DNA of 59,357 nucleotides from Anaerolineae bacterium (lineage in GTDB: Bacteria > Chloroflexota > Anaerolineae > Aggregatilineales > Phototrophicaceae). The position numbers were made by a program, and so were the translations under genes. Shown here in pieces: positions 18,203 through 26,993 of this stretch (the stretch's first letter is position 1; every line of letters begins with the position of its first letter). The notes below the pieces were generated by a model. The model searched no databases. It was not told the origin of the DNA and saw only the letters and a program-made list of their open reading frames with translations. The stretch covers positions 1 through 59,357 of the forward strand of contig JANQRM010000426.1 of the NCBI GenBank assembly GCA_028284565.1, read 5' to 3'.

Positions 18203-19609
18203 ATGAAGCAAAGAGAGTCATGGTTCTTGTACATTCTAATCCTATCCATTCTCGTCGGTTGCGAAGGAACACTGACAACGCCATCCTCGTCTGCGACGCA
18301 GAGAGCTGGAGAACATGAGCCCGACTCAATCCCCTACGTTGCTGCAGCATTCAACGAGCTCTTCTCAGCTAGCAGCTACCATTTATCAAGCCGTCAAAGG
18401 ATCAGCTTAGACGCACCTAACTTTGAACAGTCGGTTGAGACCATTTCGGAAGTCGATGTTATCTTTGAAAGTAGTGAGATCATCAGCCCTGCAGCTGCTT
18501 TTGAAGGAACGGTCGAACAACGCATCGTTAACAACAGTGATCCAGAAGTTAGGGTCACGATGGCGATTGTCTTTTTCGGTGATGATTATGTCATCGATTT
18601 AGTGGAAACCAATGGGGTCTGCAGTGAGCTACTGGACATCGCTCCCGATGCGCGCTTCTCGCCCCGTCAAGTCGAGCGATGTGGCATCAATTTTTCAGAA
18701 ACGGTCGCAGGACTCTTCGATAAACATATCCGGTTTCCAATTTCGCTCGAAACCGTGGCTTTTATTACAGAAGTCGCTCCCGAGGAGCTTGACGGACAAA
18801 ATCTGCGGGTATTCGATCTCGAGTTCGATCTCCAATCACTCCTTGAAACAGGAGAAGCCTCCCAGTTGTTTGGAGATGATCTGAACCCTGAATTGATGGC
18901 GTTATTCCAAGAATCTCACGTCACAATGCGAGCTTGGATCAATCGCGAAACTGGGTTGCTCTATCAGCATGCTTCAACTATGAATCTCTCGGCTGAAATC
19001 GAAGCTGGAGAGAGTAGCGTGCATCTCACATTTAATGCTGATGTCCAATTCACTCATACCAAAATCAACCAAATTGACGAGATCAAGGCGCCAACGAATG
19101 CGACAAACTTGAACGATTCTACCCCAACCGATATTGAATTGAGTGAGACCTTTACGACTCGAGACGGAAAGTTATCCTTTCAATATCCTGCTGGTTGGAC
19201 TGTGCTGGAGAGCGGTCAAAGTAGTGAGGGTGTGCTGATTCTGAGCAGTTCAACCAATCGCAATGACCTCATTAAAGGTGTGCCCTTCCCTTCGGGTGAA
19301 CTCGCGATTAGCTTCATGATTTTTCCACGAGATATTGCTGAACCCAATGCCTTTTTAAATCTGATGCAACAATCGGTGACGGCTGAATATGGTGCTGAAG
19401 CTGATATCGAAGTGGTACGTGACGTGACGATGGGTGACTATCCAGCCCTTGCTCAACGAGTCTCTGTTGAAGATGGACAGATGGAAATTGTCCTTATCCA
19501 AAGACCTGATGTGCTGCTGGTGATGCTGAGTGTAAGTGCCCCTGATGAGATGGAATCTCTTTTTGGGCTGGTTGTCTCAATTGGCGAGACGATCGTGCTG
19601 AATTCATAG
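18203..19609 (+). CDS. Large lipoprotein of unknown function
   Basis: 468 residues with a perfect ribosome-binding site (AAAGGAGG, seven bases). The N-terminus FLYILILSILVGCEG carries a lipobox (LVGC), so the mature protein is lipid-anchored at Cys20. Residues ~45-300 resemble a LppX/LolA-like beta-rich fold (long alternating strands such as VRVTMAIVFFGDDYVIDLV), possibly a hydrophobic cargo or surface domain. The C-terminal ~150 residues start with TTRDGKLSFQYPAGWTVLES, typical of PsbP/DUF-type 'stress response' domains. A strong terminator follows. Function is unknown. Confidence 0.8.
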   Translation: MKQRESWFLYILILSILVGCEGTLTTPSSSATQRAGEHEPDSIPYVAAAFNELFSASSYHLSSRQRISLDAPNFEQSVETISEVDVIFESSEIISPAAAFEGTVEQRIVNNSDPEVRVTMAIVFFGDDYVIDLVETNGVCSELLDIAPDARFSPRQVERCGINFSETVAGLFDKHIRFPISLETVAFITEVAPEELDGQNLRVFDLEFDLQSLLETGEASQLFGDDLNPELMALFQESHVTMRAWINRETGLLYQHASTMNLSAEIEAGESSVHLTFNADVQFTHTKINQIDEIKAPTNATNLNDSTPTDIELSETFTTRDGKLSFQYPAGWTVLESGQSSEGVLILSSSTNRNDLIKGVPFPSGELAISFMIFPRDIAEPNAFLNLMQQSVTAEYGAEADIEVVRDVTMGDYPALAQRVSVEDGQMEIVLIQRPDVLLVMLSVSAPDEMESLFGLVVSIGETIVLNS

Positions 19610-19616
19610 TCCTATG

Positions 19617-19641
19617 CTCGCCTCATTGGAATTGAGGCGAG
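19617..19641 (+). terminator. Terminator hairpin after the lipoprotein gene
   Basis: Perfect 9-bp stem CTCGCCTCA / TGAGGCGAG with a 7-base loop, eight bases after the stop. The T-rich segment behind it is interrupted, so termination may be partial and allow read-through to 19681. Confidence 0.65.
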
Positions 19642-19680
19642 TGTTGTAATTTCGTTCGTTAGTTTTTAAAGGAGGACCGT

Positions 19681-20244
19681 TTGGACAATACATTACTTAT
19701 AGGAAGTGGGATCACCTTATTGGGTATCTTGACCCTTTTAGCCATGCTGGCACAAATCGGCCTACCGGATCAGACGGGCTTCATTCCCCCAGCTCTGTCT
19801 CTTCCCTTGTCTCAGGGCGGCATTGTGGGAGCGATCGGGATGATTGTGTTCGGCATCGTGTTGATTAGTGTTGGGAGTGCAATTACGTCCAATGAGTTAC
19901 CAGCCAACACGACAGTCGAACAACAATGGCTCGATTTGATCCTCTCAGTATTGCCTGAGGAATCGATACCCAGTGATCTGGTCGTTACCGCATCCCTCAG
20001 TCAGGCGGTTTTTTTGACCTTGTTTGCAGTGCTCGTCTTCGCGATCTTGTTCTTCAAAAGCATCTATATTTACGGGATTTCAGAACCGAACAATGGCTCG
20101 ATGATGATCCTCCCGAAACACTATGTCGGCCCTATGGTCATGGGACAAATCACCGTATTAGGAATCGTGGCTCTAGCAATTCTCTTGGCAGCCTACACCA
20201 TCGATAACACCGTCTTTGATACCGTGGCTCAAGTTCTTAGTTAA
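19681..20244 (+). CDS. Four-helix membrane protein of unknown function
   Basis: 187 residues starting at TTG (19681), supported by AAAGGAGG seven bases upstream; no in-frame ATG offers as good a site. Four hydrophobic segments are seen: residues ~5-27, ~48-70, ~104-128 and ~150-175. Between helices 2 and 3 there is a polar segment (NELPANTTVEQQWLD). It resembles no family I recognise. It sits between a lipoprotein gene and a secreted protein gene, all on the plus strand. Confidence 0.75.
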   Translation: MDNTLLIGSGITLLGILTLLAMLAQIGLPDQTGFIPPALSLPLSQGGIVGAIGMIVFGIVLISVGSAITSNELPANTTVEQQWLDLILSVLPEESIPSDLVVTASLSQAVFLTLFAVLVFAILFFKSIYIYGISEPNNGSMMILPKHYVGPMVMGQITVLGIVALAILLAAYTIDNTVFDTVAQVLS

Positions 20245-20248
20245 CTAA

Positions 20249-20280
20249 GTTGCGAGCCGGGTATTTGCCTGGCTCGCAAC
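20249..20280 (+). terminator. Strong hairpin after the membrane protein gene
   Basis: A 13-bp stem GTTGCGAGCCGGG / CCTGGCTCGCAAC with one mismatch and a 6-base loop, five bases after the stop. There is no T tract, so it may protect mRNA 3' ends instead of terminating. Confidence 0.55.
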
Positions 20281-20330
20281 GGTGTCGGATACATACTGCT
20301 CGACACAAATGGATGGAGAAAGGAAAAATC

Positions 20331-21002
20331 ATGAAGAAAGTAATTGTACTCTTTAGCTTAATGGTGTTGGCAATTAGTTTCCTGCCAATTGCTGCACAGG
20401 AGAGTGATTACACTCCCCCACCACAGACACCCGCTGATAATGAATGCTATGATGGTGGGACATTAGCGGGCAAATGCAACACAACCGATGCCAATGGAGA
20501 TGGCATCATTTCCGAAGGCGAACAGACCTACATGTGGGAATGCGGATGGGCACTTGCTCGATACAATCGATGGATCATGCCCAAAGATGCCGTTCCCGAG
20601 CGCTGTTACTCCTTTTTACCGGAGACACCACAACCCAATCCTGCCCTGCCAATTCCTCGAGGAAGTACACCACAAGACGATGAAACCAGCGTTGAATCAT
20701 CGTCCTTTAGCATTAGCCTAGTTGATGTGGGCAACTTCAACCCAAATAACGGGTGTCTGGCGACGGTCGATGTAATGGTCTCAGGGCCAGTGCCTTTAGC
20801 GTTAACAGGTTTCGTGCATAACGCGTTTTATGGCGATAGCCTCGGCGCAGCTTACCCTACCCGTGTGTTTTCACCCGGTAAACATACTGTCCGCTATCGC
20901 CTTGGCGGTCGCCATCTCCCGGAATATTATGATCACCGCATTGTCCTGCAGTCGAGTGATGGCACACTCAGCAATGTCACCCACACAGCTTGCAAACAAT
21001 AG
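20331..21002 (+). CDS. Secreted protein with an EF-hand/dockerin-like calcium loop
   Basis: 223 residues from the ATG at 20331 (AAAGGA upstream; an in-frame start at 20250 would destroy the signal peptide). Signal sequence VIVLFSLMVLAISFLPIAAQ. The mature N-terminus contains TTDANGDGIISEGEQ, a classic calcium-binding loop (D-x-N-x-D-G). Cysteines at both ends of that region could form a disulfide. The C-terminal ~100 residues form a Gly/Val-rich beta domain with conserved-looking GKHTVRYRLGGRHLP. No enzyme motif is visible. It is probably an extracytoplasmic adhesion or binding protein. Confidence 0.75.
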   Translation: MKKVIVLFSLMVLAISFLPIAAQESDYTPPPQTPADNECYDGGTLAGKCNTTDANGDGIISEGEQTYMWECGWALARYNRWIMPKDAVPERCYSFLPETPQPNPALPIPRGSTPQDDETSVESSSFSISLVDVGNFNPNNGCLATVDVMVSGPVPLALTGFVHNAFYGDSLGAAYPTRVFSPGKHTVRYRLGGRHLPEYYDHRIVLQSSDGTLSNVTHTACKQ

Positions 21003-21054
21003 AAAAATTGCGACAGCAGATAGAATAATTAAGACAAAGTAAAAGGAGTAAAAC

Positions 21055-21249
21055 ATGACGATATGTTCAATTTGTAAGGGTACAGGAAAAAATAGTTCTG
21101 GTGATGATTGCACTTCATGTGATGGAACAGGGAAGGTTTCTAAGCTAGACACAAACTTCATACCCAGTAGAGGCTTAGGTGATGAACCTATATCTTCATG
21201 TCGTACTTGTGGCGGACATGGGTCATATGGGTATGAATACTTGCCCTGA
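21055..21249 (+). CDS. Small zinc-ribbon protein with DnaJ-type CxxCxGxG motifs
   Basis: 64 residues, AAGGAG upstream. It contains CSICKGTGK, CTSCDGTGK and CRTCGGHGSYG, three copies of the CxxCxGxG knuckle found in the DnaJ cysteine-rich domain and in small redox/assembly chaperones. Two knuckles would bind one zinc; the third is unpaired. No J-domain is present, so it is a free-standing module. It follows the secreted calcium-loop protein by 52 bases. Confidence 0.7.
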   Translation: MTICSICKGTGKNSSGDDCTSCDGTGKVSKLDTNFIPSRGLGDEPISSCRTCGGHGSYGYEYLP

Positions 21250-21301
21250 GTGCAAGGAAGTTTAACAATTAGAGTCTGTCACTGAATTAAGGAGATTTTA
21301 G

Positions 21302-21532
21302 ATGTGTAGATATGTATGTTCAACTTGTGGTGGCTGTGAGCAATACAGCACGTTGCAATGTACTAACGGTGAGTGTTGCGCTCACAGCCCGTTATGCTAC
21401 GATTCAAATCCTACTGCTTGTTCTTGCACCAGATCGATCAAAAACCATATAAATGAAATAAACTATGAGATTATCAAGTACCCAGTTGATGAAGACTTGA
21501 GCAAATCAATCACCCCAATCGTCATGATCTAG
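21302..21532 (+). CDS. Small cysteine-rich protein
   Basis: 76 residues with AAGGAG seven bases before the ATG. The first 43 residues contain eleven cysteines (CSTCGGCEQYS, CTNGECCAHSPLC, ACSC), enough for several metal sites or disulfides. The last 30 residues are ordinary and charged. There is no signal peptide, so cytoplasmic metal binding is more likely than disulfides. I do not recognise the family. It is the second small Cys-rich gene in a row. Confidence 0.65.
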   Translation: MCRYVCSTCGGCEQYSTLQCTNGECCAHSPLCYDSNPTACSCTRSIKNHINEINYEIIKYPVDEDLSKSITPIVMI

Positions 21533-21641
21533 AGTGTAAGAACGGAGCGAAGACCTGAGCGATATCGAAATGGAGACGATTTGGTTTTATACCTTGATAG
21601 TCTGGATTTTGACCCGTTGCCTATCGCCTGAGGAGTATTAT

Positions 21642-21669
21642 AAAAAGCCACTCATAGAGTGGTTTTTTT
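21642..21669 (+). terminator. Rho-independent terminator
   Basis: Stem AAGCCACTC / GAGTGGTTT with an ATA loop and a T7 run. It closes the plus-strand run that begins at 18203. Confidence 0.8.
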
Positions 21670-21798
21670 CATGAGTCTATATCTCATCGCGCTGGGTCAG
21701 CCACTGGAAGGTGCTCAACAAAGTGAGGACAGCACAAATGATTGATAACATAAGTAACACCCCAAAAAGGGATATCATTGAAACATTTGAAACGATAA

Positions 21799-21822
21799 AA
21801 AAGGCGAGACAACGCCCGCCTC
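21799..21822 (-). terminator. Terminator-like hairpin, minus strand
   Basis: AGGCGGGCG-TTGTC-TCGCCT followed by a T6 run when read on the minus strand, resembling the hairpin at 16542-16562. It lies downstream of the truncated WD40 gene stub at 22097. Confidence 0.45.
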
Positions 21823-22096
21823 ATTGAAGGGTATATGCCCTCGTCCCATGTAGCACTCGGGATACTAGTAGTCACTCGTTGGGTTGCTGGCGTTACTATC
21901 CGCGCGACGCAATCAACCAGTTTTCGCCGAGATTGATTTGCAACTTCGTTCCACTAGGTTTTAAACATACCGGATATAGTGCCGACATTCCGAGGGGTGT
22001 TTTTCAGAATCGGGAATTATGAAACGAGTTCACCACGTCTGATTATGTCTAACTGAGAGAGCTAAGCTGGAATGAAAACTCCAGCTTAATCAGTTA

Positions 22097-22268
22097 TTAG
22101 ATGTCTTCAGTACACAACGGTTCGATACGATAGAGCTCGCGTTGTTCGCAGGTGAAATCGGGAATGTAGCGATTTTCCATAACCCATGTTGTATAGTCTT
22201 CTAGCAGTTTTGATACATCCCAGAAAGTGACAATATTGTTTGTTGCAGACGCAATTTGCATTCCATCT
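22097..22268 (-). pseudogene. 3' stub of a WD40-repeat protein gene
   Basis: The minus-strand frame reads DGMQIASATNNIVTFWDVSK, the end of a WD40 blade. It then continues as WVMENRYIPDFTCEQREL and IEPLCTEDI before a TAA at 22097. This tail (a Cys and a second Cys near the end) is typical of C-termini of WD40 signalling proteins, including the one at 10322-14977. The gene is cut exactly at the terminal repeat of the IS element at 22269, so insertion or deletion removed its 5' part. Confidence 0.7.
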
Positions 22269-22740
22269 GGGAGATTGACAAGTTAAGTTGAGTTTCATAA
22301 TGGAAGGGATTGAGAGATACTGGCTGCATGTCAAATGCTCACCATCACCCTACCTACAAACGCCACCGCTTTCTTAAAGAAATCATCTCTTACGCCGTCT
22401 GGCTGTACTTTCGCTTCTGTTTGAGCCATTGGGACATCGAAGACTTGCTCGCCGAACGAGGTCATCGAGAACTCCCACAAACGGATCCGCAAGCGCGAGC
22501 GATTTATCCAACGCTTCACTTCGTCCTTGTCGGCGCAACGCTTTCTGTCCGCATTCGAATTCATCTACGAACATGCTCGTCCCAAATACCATCTGATGAC
22601 TGCCGCTCATTATCGAAGTGAGCGACAAGTTCGGTTTGATCAATGGCAGCAGCTCACCACTTTGACTAGATAATTCTTGATAATTGGTTGTCTCCTGCCG
22701 TCGTCCTTTCATATTCTTCTACTTAACATGTCAATCCTCC
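22269..22740 (+). mobile_element. Internally deleted IS6-family element, copy 1
   Basis: 20-bp imperfect terminal inverted repeats (22269-22288 and 22721-22740, 17 matches) enclose 472 bp. No target duplication is seen. Inside is a transposase joined from an N-terminal part (22328 onward, THHPTYKRHRF-like start, LYFRFCLSHWDIEDLL) and a C-terminal part (VIENSHKRIRKRERF to the TAA at 22673). The catalytic DDE core of about 100-plus residues is missing, and the join is out of frame. The element cannot transpose by itself. Confidence 0.8.
22328..22673 (+). pseudogene. IS6-family transposase, core deleted
   Basis: The N-terminal ~45 codons end near LLAERG. The next recognisable codons, one frame over, are VIENSHKRIRKRERFIQRF. 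This is followed by SAQRFLSAFEFIYEHARPKYH, the conserved C-terminus of IS6/IS240 transposases. The Asp, Asp and Glu catalytic residues lie in the deleted portion. Confidence 0.8.
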
Positions 22741-22926
22741 CTACCAAGTTGTCAATGATTGGCTCCATCTTCATATTTCCTCAAATTAAGTCGACAAAAC
22801 CGCGAAATGAGAAATGTCTACAACATCAACTCTCTATCAGCACATGCTTTGCATATCAACTAACTTAAAATGGGCTAAAGTAATCCGATATACTAAGCAC
22901 ATCGCATTGTAATTGTTTAGAGACTT

Positions 22927-25587
22927 ATGATGTCGCAAGAACCTGTGTTGCTGGATGCACTCAATGACAGAGAATTAGAAATCATCCCTTTGCTCGCTCA
23001 AAGACTGTCCAATAAGGAAATTGCCAATCAACTCTTTCTCGCACCTAATACCATCAAATGGATTGTACGCCAGTTAAATAGCAAGCTGGATACAACCAAT
23101 CGCAAGGAAATTGTCCAACGGGCTAATCAGCTAGGCATCTTAACCTCGCCATCAACCGAAACGTATTTACGTCCCCGAGAGAATTTGCCACGCCAAACAA
23201 CCCCCTTTATTGGTCGAGATACGGAACTAGATGAATTACATACGATCTTGGGAAGTCCAGATGTACGCTTAGTCACGATTCTTGCGCTAGGTGGCATGGG
23301 TAAAACTCGCATTGCCCTTGAAGCGGCAGCGCAGCAACTCAATAATTTTCCAGACGGCGTTTACTTTATTCCCTTGCAAGCCCTTACAGACATTGAACAA
23401 ATCATTCGAGCAATCGCTTCCAGTTGTTATTACCCTTTCCAAGCAGATGATGATCGGAGCCAAAAGCAACAAGTTCTTGATTTTTTAGCGAACAAGCATA
23501 TGTTGTTGCTGGTCGATAATTTTGAGCATCTTTTAGACGCTTCGTCACTCCTCAACGAGATTTTGCATATTGCGCCAGCCGTCAAACTTCTAGTTACTTC
23601 ACGCGAGAAATTAAACCTGATGGGCGAAACAATCTATGTCCTACAAGGTATGGAAATTCCGAAACAGGAAACTCCTAAAGAAGCCATCGGCTATGATGCG
23701 GTACAATTGTTGCAGCAGGGTGTACGTCGCGTTCAACCAGATTGGCAAATTACGCCAGATAATCTCCACATAGTCACACGAATCTGTCGTCTGACATATG
23801 GGATGCCTCTTGGTATTGTGTTGGCTGCATCATGGCTAGATGTGTATTCTCTAGAACGCATTAGTGATGAAATCGAGAAAAGTGCCGACATTCTTGAAAC
23901 CGAGATGCGTGATGTACCTGAGCGTCAGCGCAGTATTCGAGCAGTGTTTGAATATTCGTGGAAGCGATTGAAGCCAAATGAGCAAAACGTGCTTATGAAA
24001 ATGAGTGTTTTTAAAGGAGGCTGTTCCCCGCAAGCAGTTGAGCATATCACTGGCGCTCATCCGCGCAATTTGCAGAGTTTAGTCAACAAAGCACTTTTGA
24101 GCAAGAATCGACAAGGGCGTTATGACATTCATGAGCTTTTGCGACAATATGCTGAAGAACGATTGCGGGCACAAGGTTCATTGGAAGTCGCAAAGGAAGC
24201 TCATTTCAAATATTATGCACAAGTCATTTCTGATATTTATCCGCGATTATTGAGTCCTGACGAACGACAAGTTACTGACCAAGTCGAACAAGATTTTGAC
24301 AATTTTCGTATGGCTTGGGATTATGCTATAGACCATGGATTTGTTGACATTGTGGATAGGATGACACGGTCTCTTGAGGTCTTCTTCGAATTACGTTGGC
24401 ATCCTGAATGGATAGACATGCGCCAAGTAGCCTTAGAAAAGATGCAGCTTCTCTATCCTAAACATTCTCGCTTGGTTTTACTCACCATATTAAATATTTA
24501 CGACAGTACTAAAGACGATCTAGAGCGAATCAGCATTATCGAAGGTGCATTGGATAGAGCTCGCGAGTATCAGCAACCTTGGGATGAAGCACGCTGTCTG
24601 CGCCGCTTGAACACGCTTTACCAACAAGTAAATCGTTTTGAAGAAGCCTGGCAACTTCTAGATAAAGCAGAAATCATCTCACAAGGCTTAGACGAGAGGG
24701 TACTTGTGGGCTGGGTCTTCCGTGACCGTGGACTTTTGCTAGTCGCGCAAAATAACTTTGACGCTGCTAAACACTATTTTCAAGCGGAGTATGATCATTT
24801 CCAGAAGTTAGGCTATAAGACAGGTATAGCAACTGCCATCGCTGATCTAGGTGTAATTGCAATGGAAACCAATGACATTCGGACATTCTTGAAACACTCA
24901 AAAGAATCACTCGAAATCTCGCTTAAACTTTCTCATCAAGGGATCGTTGCTTTTATGACTAGTAATGTGGCGTTAGGTCACTGGCTCGCTGGGGATTTAG
25001 AACATGCACAACAAGCATTTTATGAATCAACGCGAATCACTCAAGAACTCAATATGACACGACTGCTTATTCATTCCCTACTCTATCAGGCAATCTTTTT
25101 ATGGACAAATGAACAAGAAAGCTTAGCGCGCACCTATCTTGCGCAAGTGGTGAGCTTAATTCCTTATCGGAACGACCCTCAAGAAACGTTAGTAATTATG
25201 ATTCAAGCATATTTTGATGCCGATTATCTCAGCGCAAAAGAAGCCTATATTACTTACCTGAATGCGATTCGTTTTAGTAATATATCTCTCAATTATAGTA
25301 AATTTTCTCTCAATTATAGTGAGTATGTTGAGCTACGAATCTTTGCGCTATCTTTAGCCTACACAGGCGATACCGAACTCAGCATCATCTTGTTGGCAAA
25401 CATCTATAAAACACCTTGGATTACACCCAATTTCGATGACAAGTTAGACTATAAAAATTGGCTAGCTCGTATTCAACGTGACACATCACCAGAAGATTTC
25501 AATGTAGCATGGGAACGTGGCACAGCAATGGACCTTAAAGATGTGCAACAGTTATTAGAAAAGGGATTTACTGGCGACGACCTTTGA
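22927..25587 (+). CDS. LuxR HTH - STAND ATPase - TPR regulator
   Basis: 886 residues; ATGs at 22927 and 22930 are adjacent. A LuxR/GerE helix-turn-helix is at the N-terminus (~10-65: LNDRELEIIPLLAQRLSNKEIANQLF...NTIKWIVRQL), the reverse of the usual C-terminal location in MalT-like proteins. Then come RQTTPFIGRDTELDEL (~95), P-loop LGGMGKTRIA (~120), Walker B LLLVDNFEHL (~195) and sensor region LLVTSREKL, marking an NB-ARC/AfsR-type ATPase. Residues ~480-860 are helical TPR-like repeats. It should act as a signal-gated transcription factor in the cytoplasm; ligand and targets are unknown. A 21-bp tandem duplication lies at 25285-25320. Confidence 0.9.
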   Translation: MMSQEPVLLDALNDRELEIIPLLAQRLSNKEIANQLFLAPNTIKWIVRQLNSKLDTTNRKEIVQRANQLGILTSPSTETYLRPRENLPRQTTPFIGRDTELDELHTILGSPDVRLVTILALGGMGKTRIALEAAAQQLNNFPDGVYFIPLQALTDIEQIIRAIASSCYYPFQADDDRSQKQQVLDFLANKHMLLLVDNFEHLLDASSLLNEILHIAPAVKLLVTSREKLNLMGETIYVLQGMEIPKQETPKEAIGYDAVQLLQQGVRRVQPDWQITPDNLHIVTRICRLTYGMPLGIVLAASWLDVYSLERISDEIEKSADILETEMRDVPERQRSIRAVFEYSWKRLKPNEQNVLMKMSVFKGGCSPQAVEHITGAHPRNLQSLVNKALLSKNRQGRYDIHELLRQYAEERLRAQGSLEVAKEAHFKYYAQVISDIYPRLLSPDERQVTDQVEQDFDNFRMAWDYAIDHGFVDIVDRMTRSLEVFFELRWHPEWIDMRQVALEKMQLLYPKHSRLVLLTILNIYDSTKDDLERISIIEGALDRAREYQQPWDEARCLRRLNTLYQQVNRFEEAWQLLDKAEIISQGLDERVLVGWVFRDRGLLLVAQNNFDAAKHYFQAEYDHFQKLGYKTGIATAIADLGVIAMETNDIRTFLKHSKESLEISLKLSHQGIVAFMTSNVALGHWLAGDLEHAQQAFYESTRITQELNMTRLLIHSLLYQAIFLWTNEQESLARTYLAQVVSLIPYRNDPQETLVIMIQAYFDADYLSAKEAYITYLNAIRFSNISLNYSKFSLNYSEYVELRIFALSLAYTGDTELSIILLANIYKTPWITPNFDDKLDYKNWLARIQRDTSPEDFNVAWERGTAMDLKDVQQLLEKGFTGDDL
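25285..25320 (+). repeat. 21-bp period tandem duplication inside the STAND regulator
   Basis: TCTCTCAATTATAGT occurs at 25285-25299 and again at 25306-25320, duplicating the residues SLNYS. The reading frame is preserved. Confidence 0.8.
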
Positions 25588-25803
25588 AGGTCGTGACATA
25601 CTGCAATGCTATGGAAGATAGCATTAAGAACTGTAATGAGGATGACTTCTTGTATTTGAAACCAAAGAATCCGAAGCCTGAACAGAAATACTTAACAAAT
25701 GTGAACCAAAAGGTCTCCCACTTCAGTCAGCCTATTTCTCAAATTAGGAGATTGCGAGCAATCTATACCTATCTGGTTCATGGGATTCCCTAACAGAAAA
25801 CAA

Positions 25804-25829
25804 AAACGGCAGGCAATCGCCCGCCGTTT
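25804..25829. terminator. Bidirectional terminator between convergent genes
   Basis: Stem AAACGGCAGGC / GCCCGCCGTTT with one mismatch and loop AATC, flanked by A-rich sequence on the left. It serves the minus-strand gene ending at 25852 and probably the plus-strand regulator ending at 25587. Confidence 0.7.
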
Positions 25830-25851
25830 GCAAGTTCAGTTGACGCGATCC

Positions 25852-26808
25852 CTATCCACCCAATACATCGAACATATTGAAATCGTAGTATTTGATGCTT
25901 TCTTTGATCAGCGGCACCCCCTGCCAGGTCATGACAAAGACTTTGCCCTCGGCATCCGGACCCATATTGATTTGATATTCGCAGGTGGTTAGCAACCAAA
26001 TGGTGTACTTCCCGTCTCCACTACTGGCAAGGAGTTGGTTCTCGGTGGGTGGCATGTCACAGCTTGGCAAATTCTCAGGTGCAACATGCACGGCAAGGTA
26101 ACCTGTGCTATCTGGATTTATTCCGTAGACGGTTATACCGTTATTGGAACGGGCGTAACCAATGCCAACCGACTTATCGCCACGTCCATAATTCAAGCGG
26201 TCATCAGGCGGAATGGTCGACGGATCGATGGCGGATCCTGATGATGTAGACGTTGTGGTCGCAGAGCAGGGTAGCGTGTTGACGATGCCGCCAAAACTGT
26301 TATCCACTGGAGCTCCTGTAATTATGCCCATACAGATGTTGTTTATAACACCTCTCCAATTCAGAAATCTAGTGGTCGAAATCGTCCCATAATTGTTAAT
26401 CGTCCCGCTGTTTACCAACTCAAGATTGCTGGTGATCGTCCCGAAGTTGTTCAATACGCCACCGCTGATGCTGAAATTACTATTAGCCGAAATTGTTCCC
26501 CGATTGATTACCGTCCCCAAACTGACAAAAGTAGAAGAATTTAGTAATATTCCACCGTTCTCAATCCGTGTTGTTGTGCCAACCCCTCGAATAATGGGAA
26601 AGGAGAAACTATTTGTTGACACGTTATACGGGGCAGGAATCACTACATCGTCGTTAGGACCGGGTGGCCCACCTCCGCAACCACTCCAAGTTGCCGCACT
26701 ATCCCAATCCCCACTGGCTTGAGCGGTACAGGTCAGTGCATAGCTTGGCGCGACTTGAACAAGCAGAATGATCAACACTAATGTTGAGACTGTGAGTAGT
26801 TTTCTCAT
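25852..26808 (-). CDS. Secreted beta-helix-like protein
   Basis: 318 residues, AAAAGGA upstream. Signal peptide LLTVSTLVLIILLVQVAPSYA. The mature start CTAQASGDWDSAATWSGCGG with PGPNDDVVIPAP is the typical opening of secreted beta-helix proteins (G8/'W-P-N-D' style). It is followed by repeating GTVINRGTI, GVLNNFGTI, LVNSGTINNYGTI units, consistent with a right-handed beta-helix of about five rungs. The C-terminal ~130 residues form a separate domain (NNGITVYGINPDSTGYLAVHV). It is likely an extracellular surface or matrix protein. Confidence 0.75.
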   Translation of the reverse strand: MRKLLTVSTLVLIILLVQVAPSYALTCTAQASGDWDSAATWSGCGGGPPGPNDDVVIPAPYNVSTNSFSFPIIRGVGTTTRIENGGILLNSSTFVSLGTVINRGTISANSNFSISGGVLNNFGTITSNLELVNSGTINNYGTISTTRFLNWRGVINNICMGIITGAPVDNSFGGIVNTLPCSATTTSTSSGSAIDPSTIPPDDRLNYGRGDKSVGIGYARSNNGITVYGINPDSTGYLAVHVAPENLPSCDMPPTENQLLASSGDGKYTIWLLTTCEYQINMGPDAEGKVFVMTWQGVPLIKESIKYYDFNMFDVLGG

Positions 26809-26993
26809 GAGATGTGTCCTTTTAGGTGTTTGTTGACGGTGTTTACAGCATAAAATGGACTAAGGAGACAGTCACCCTACCTAAGGGAGGGAAAGAGCAA
26901 ATCTATGCTGATATGACAACAGATGGTATGGCTACTACAATGATGATCACAGCGAAGTTAAGTCCTAGAAGTTTACTGCTAACAACTCGTTTC

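Noticed and set aside
25584..25793. 69-codon frame starting with TTG overlapping the end of the STAND regulator
   Set aside because: Weak start, no RBS of its own, no recognisable motif; probably 3' untranslated DNA before the terminator.
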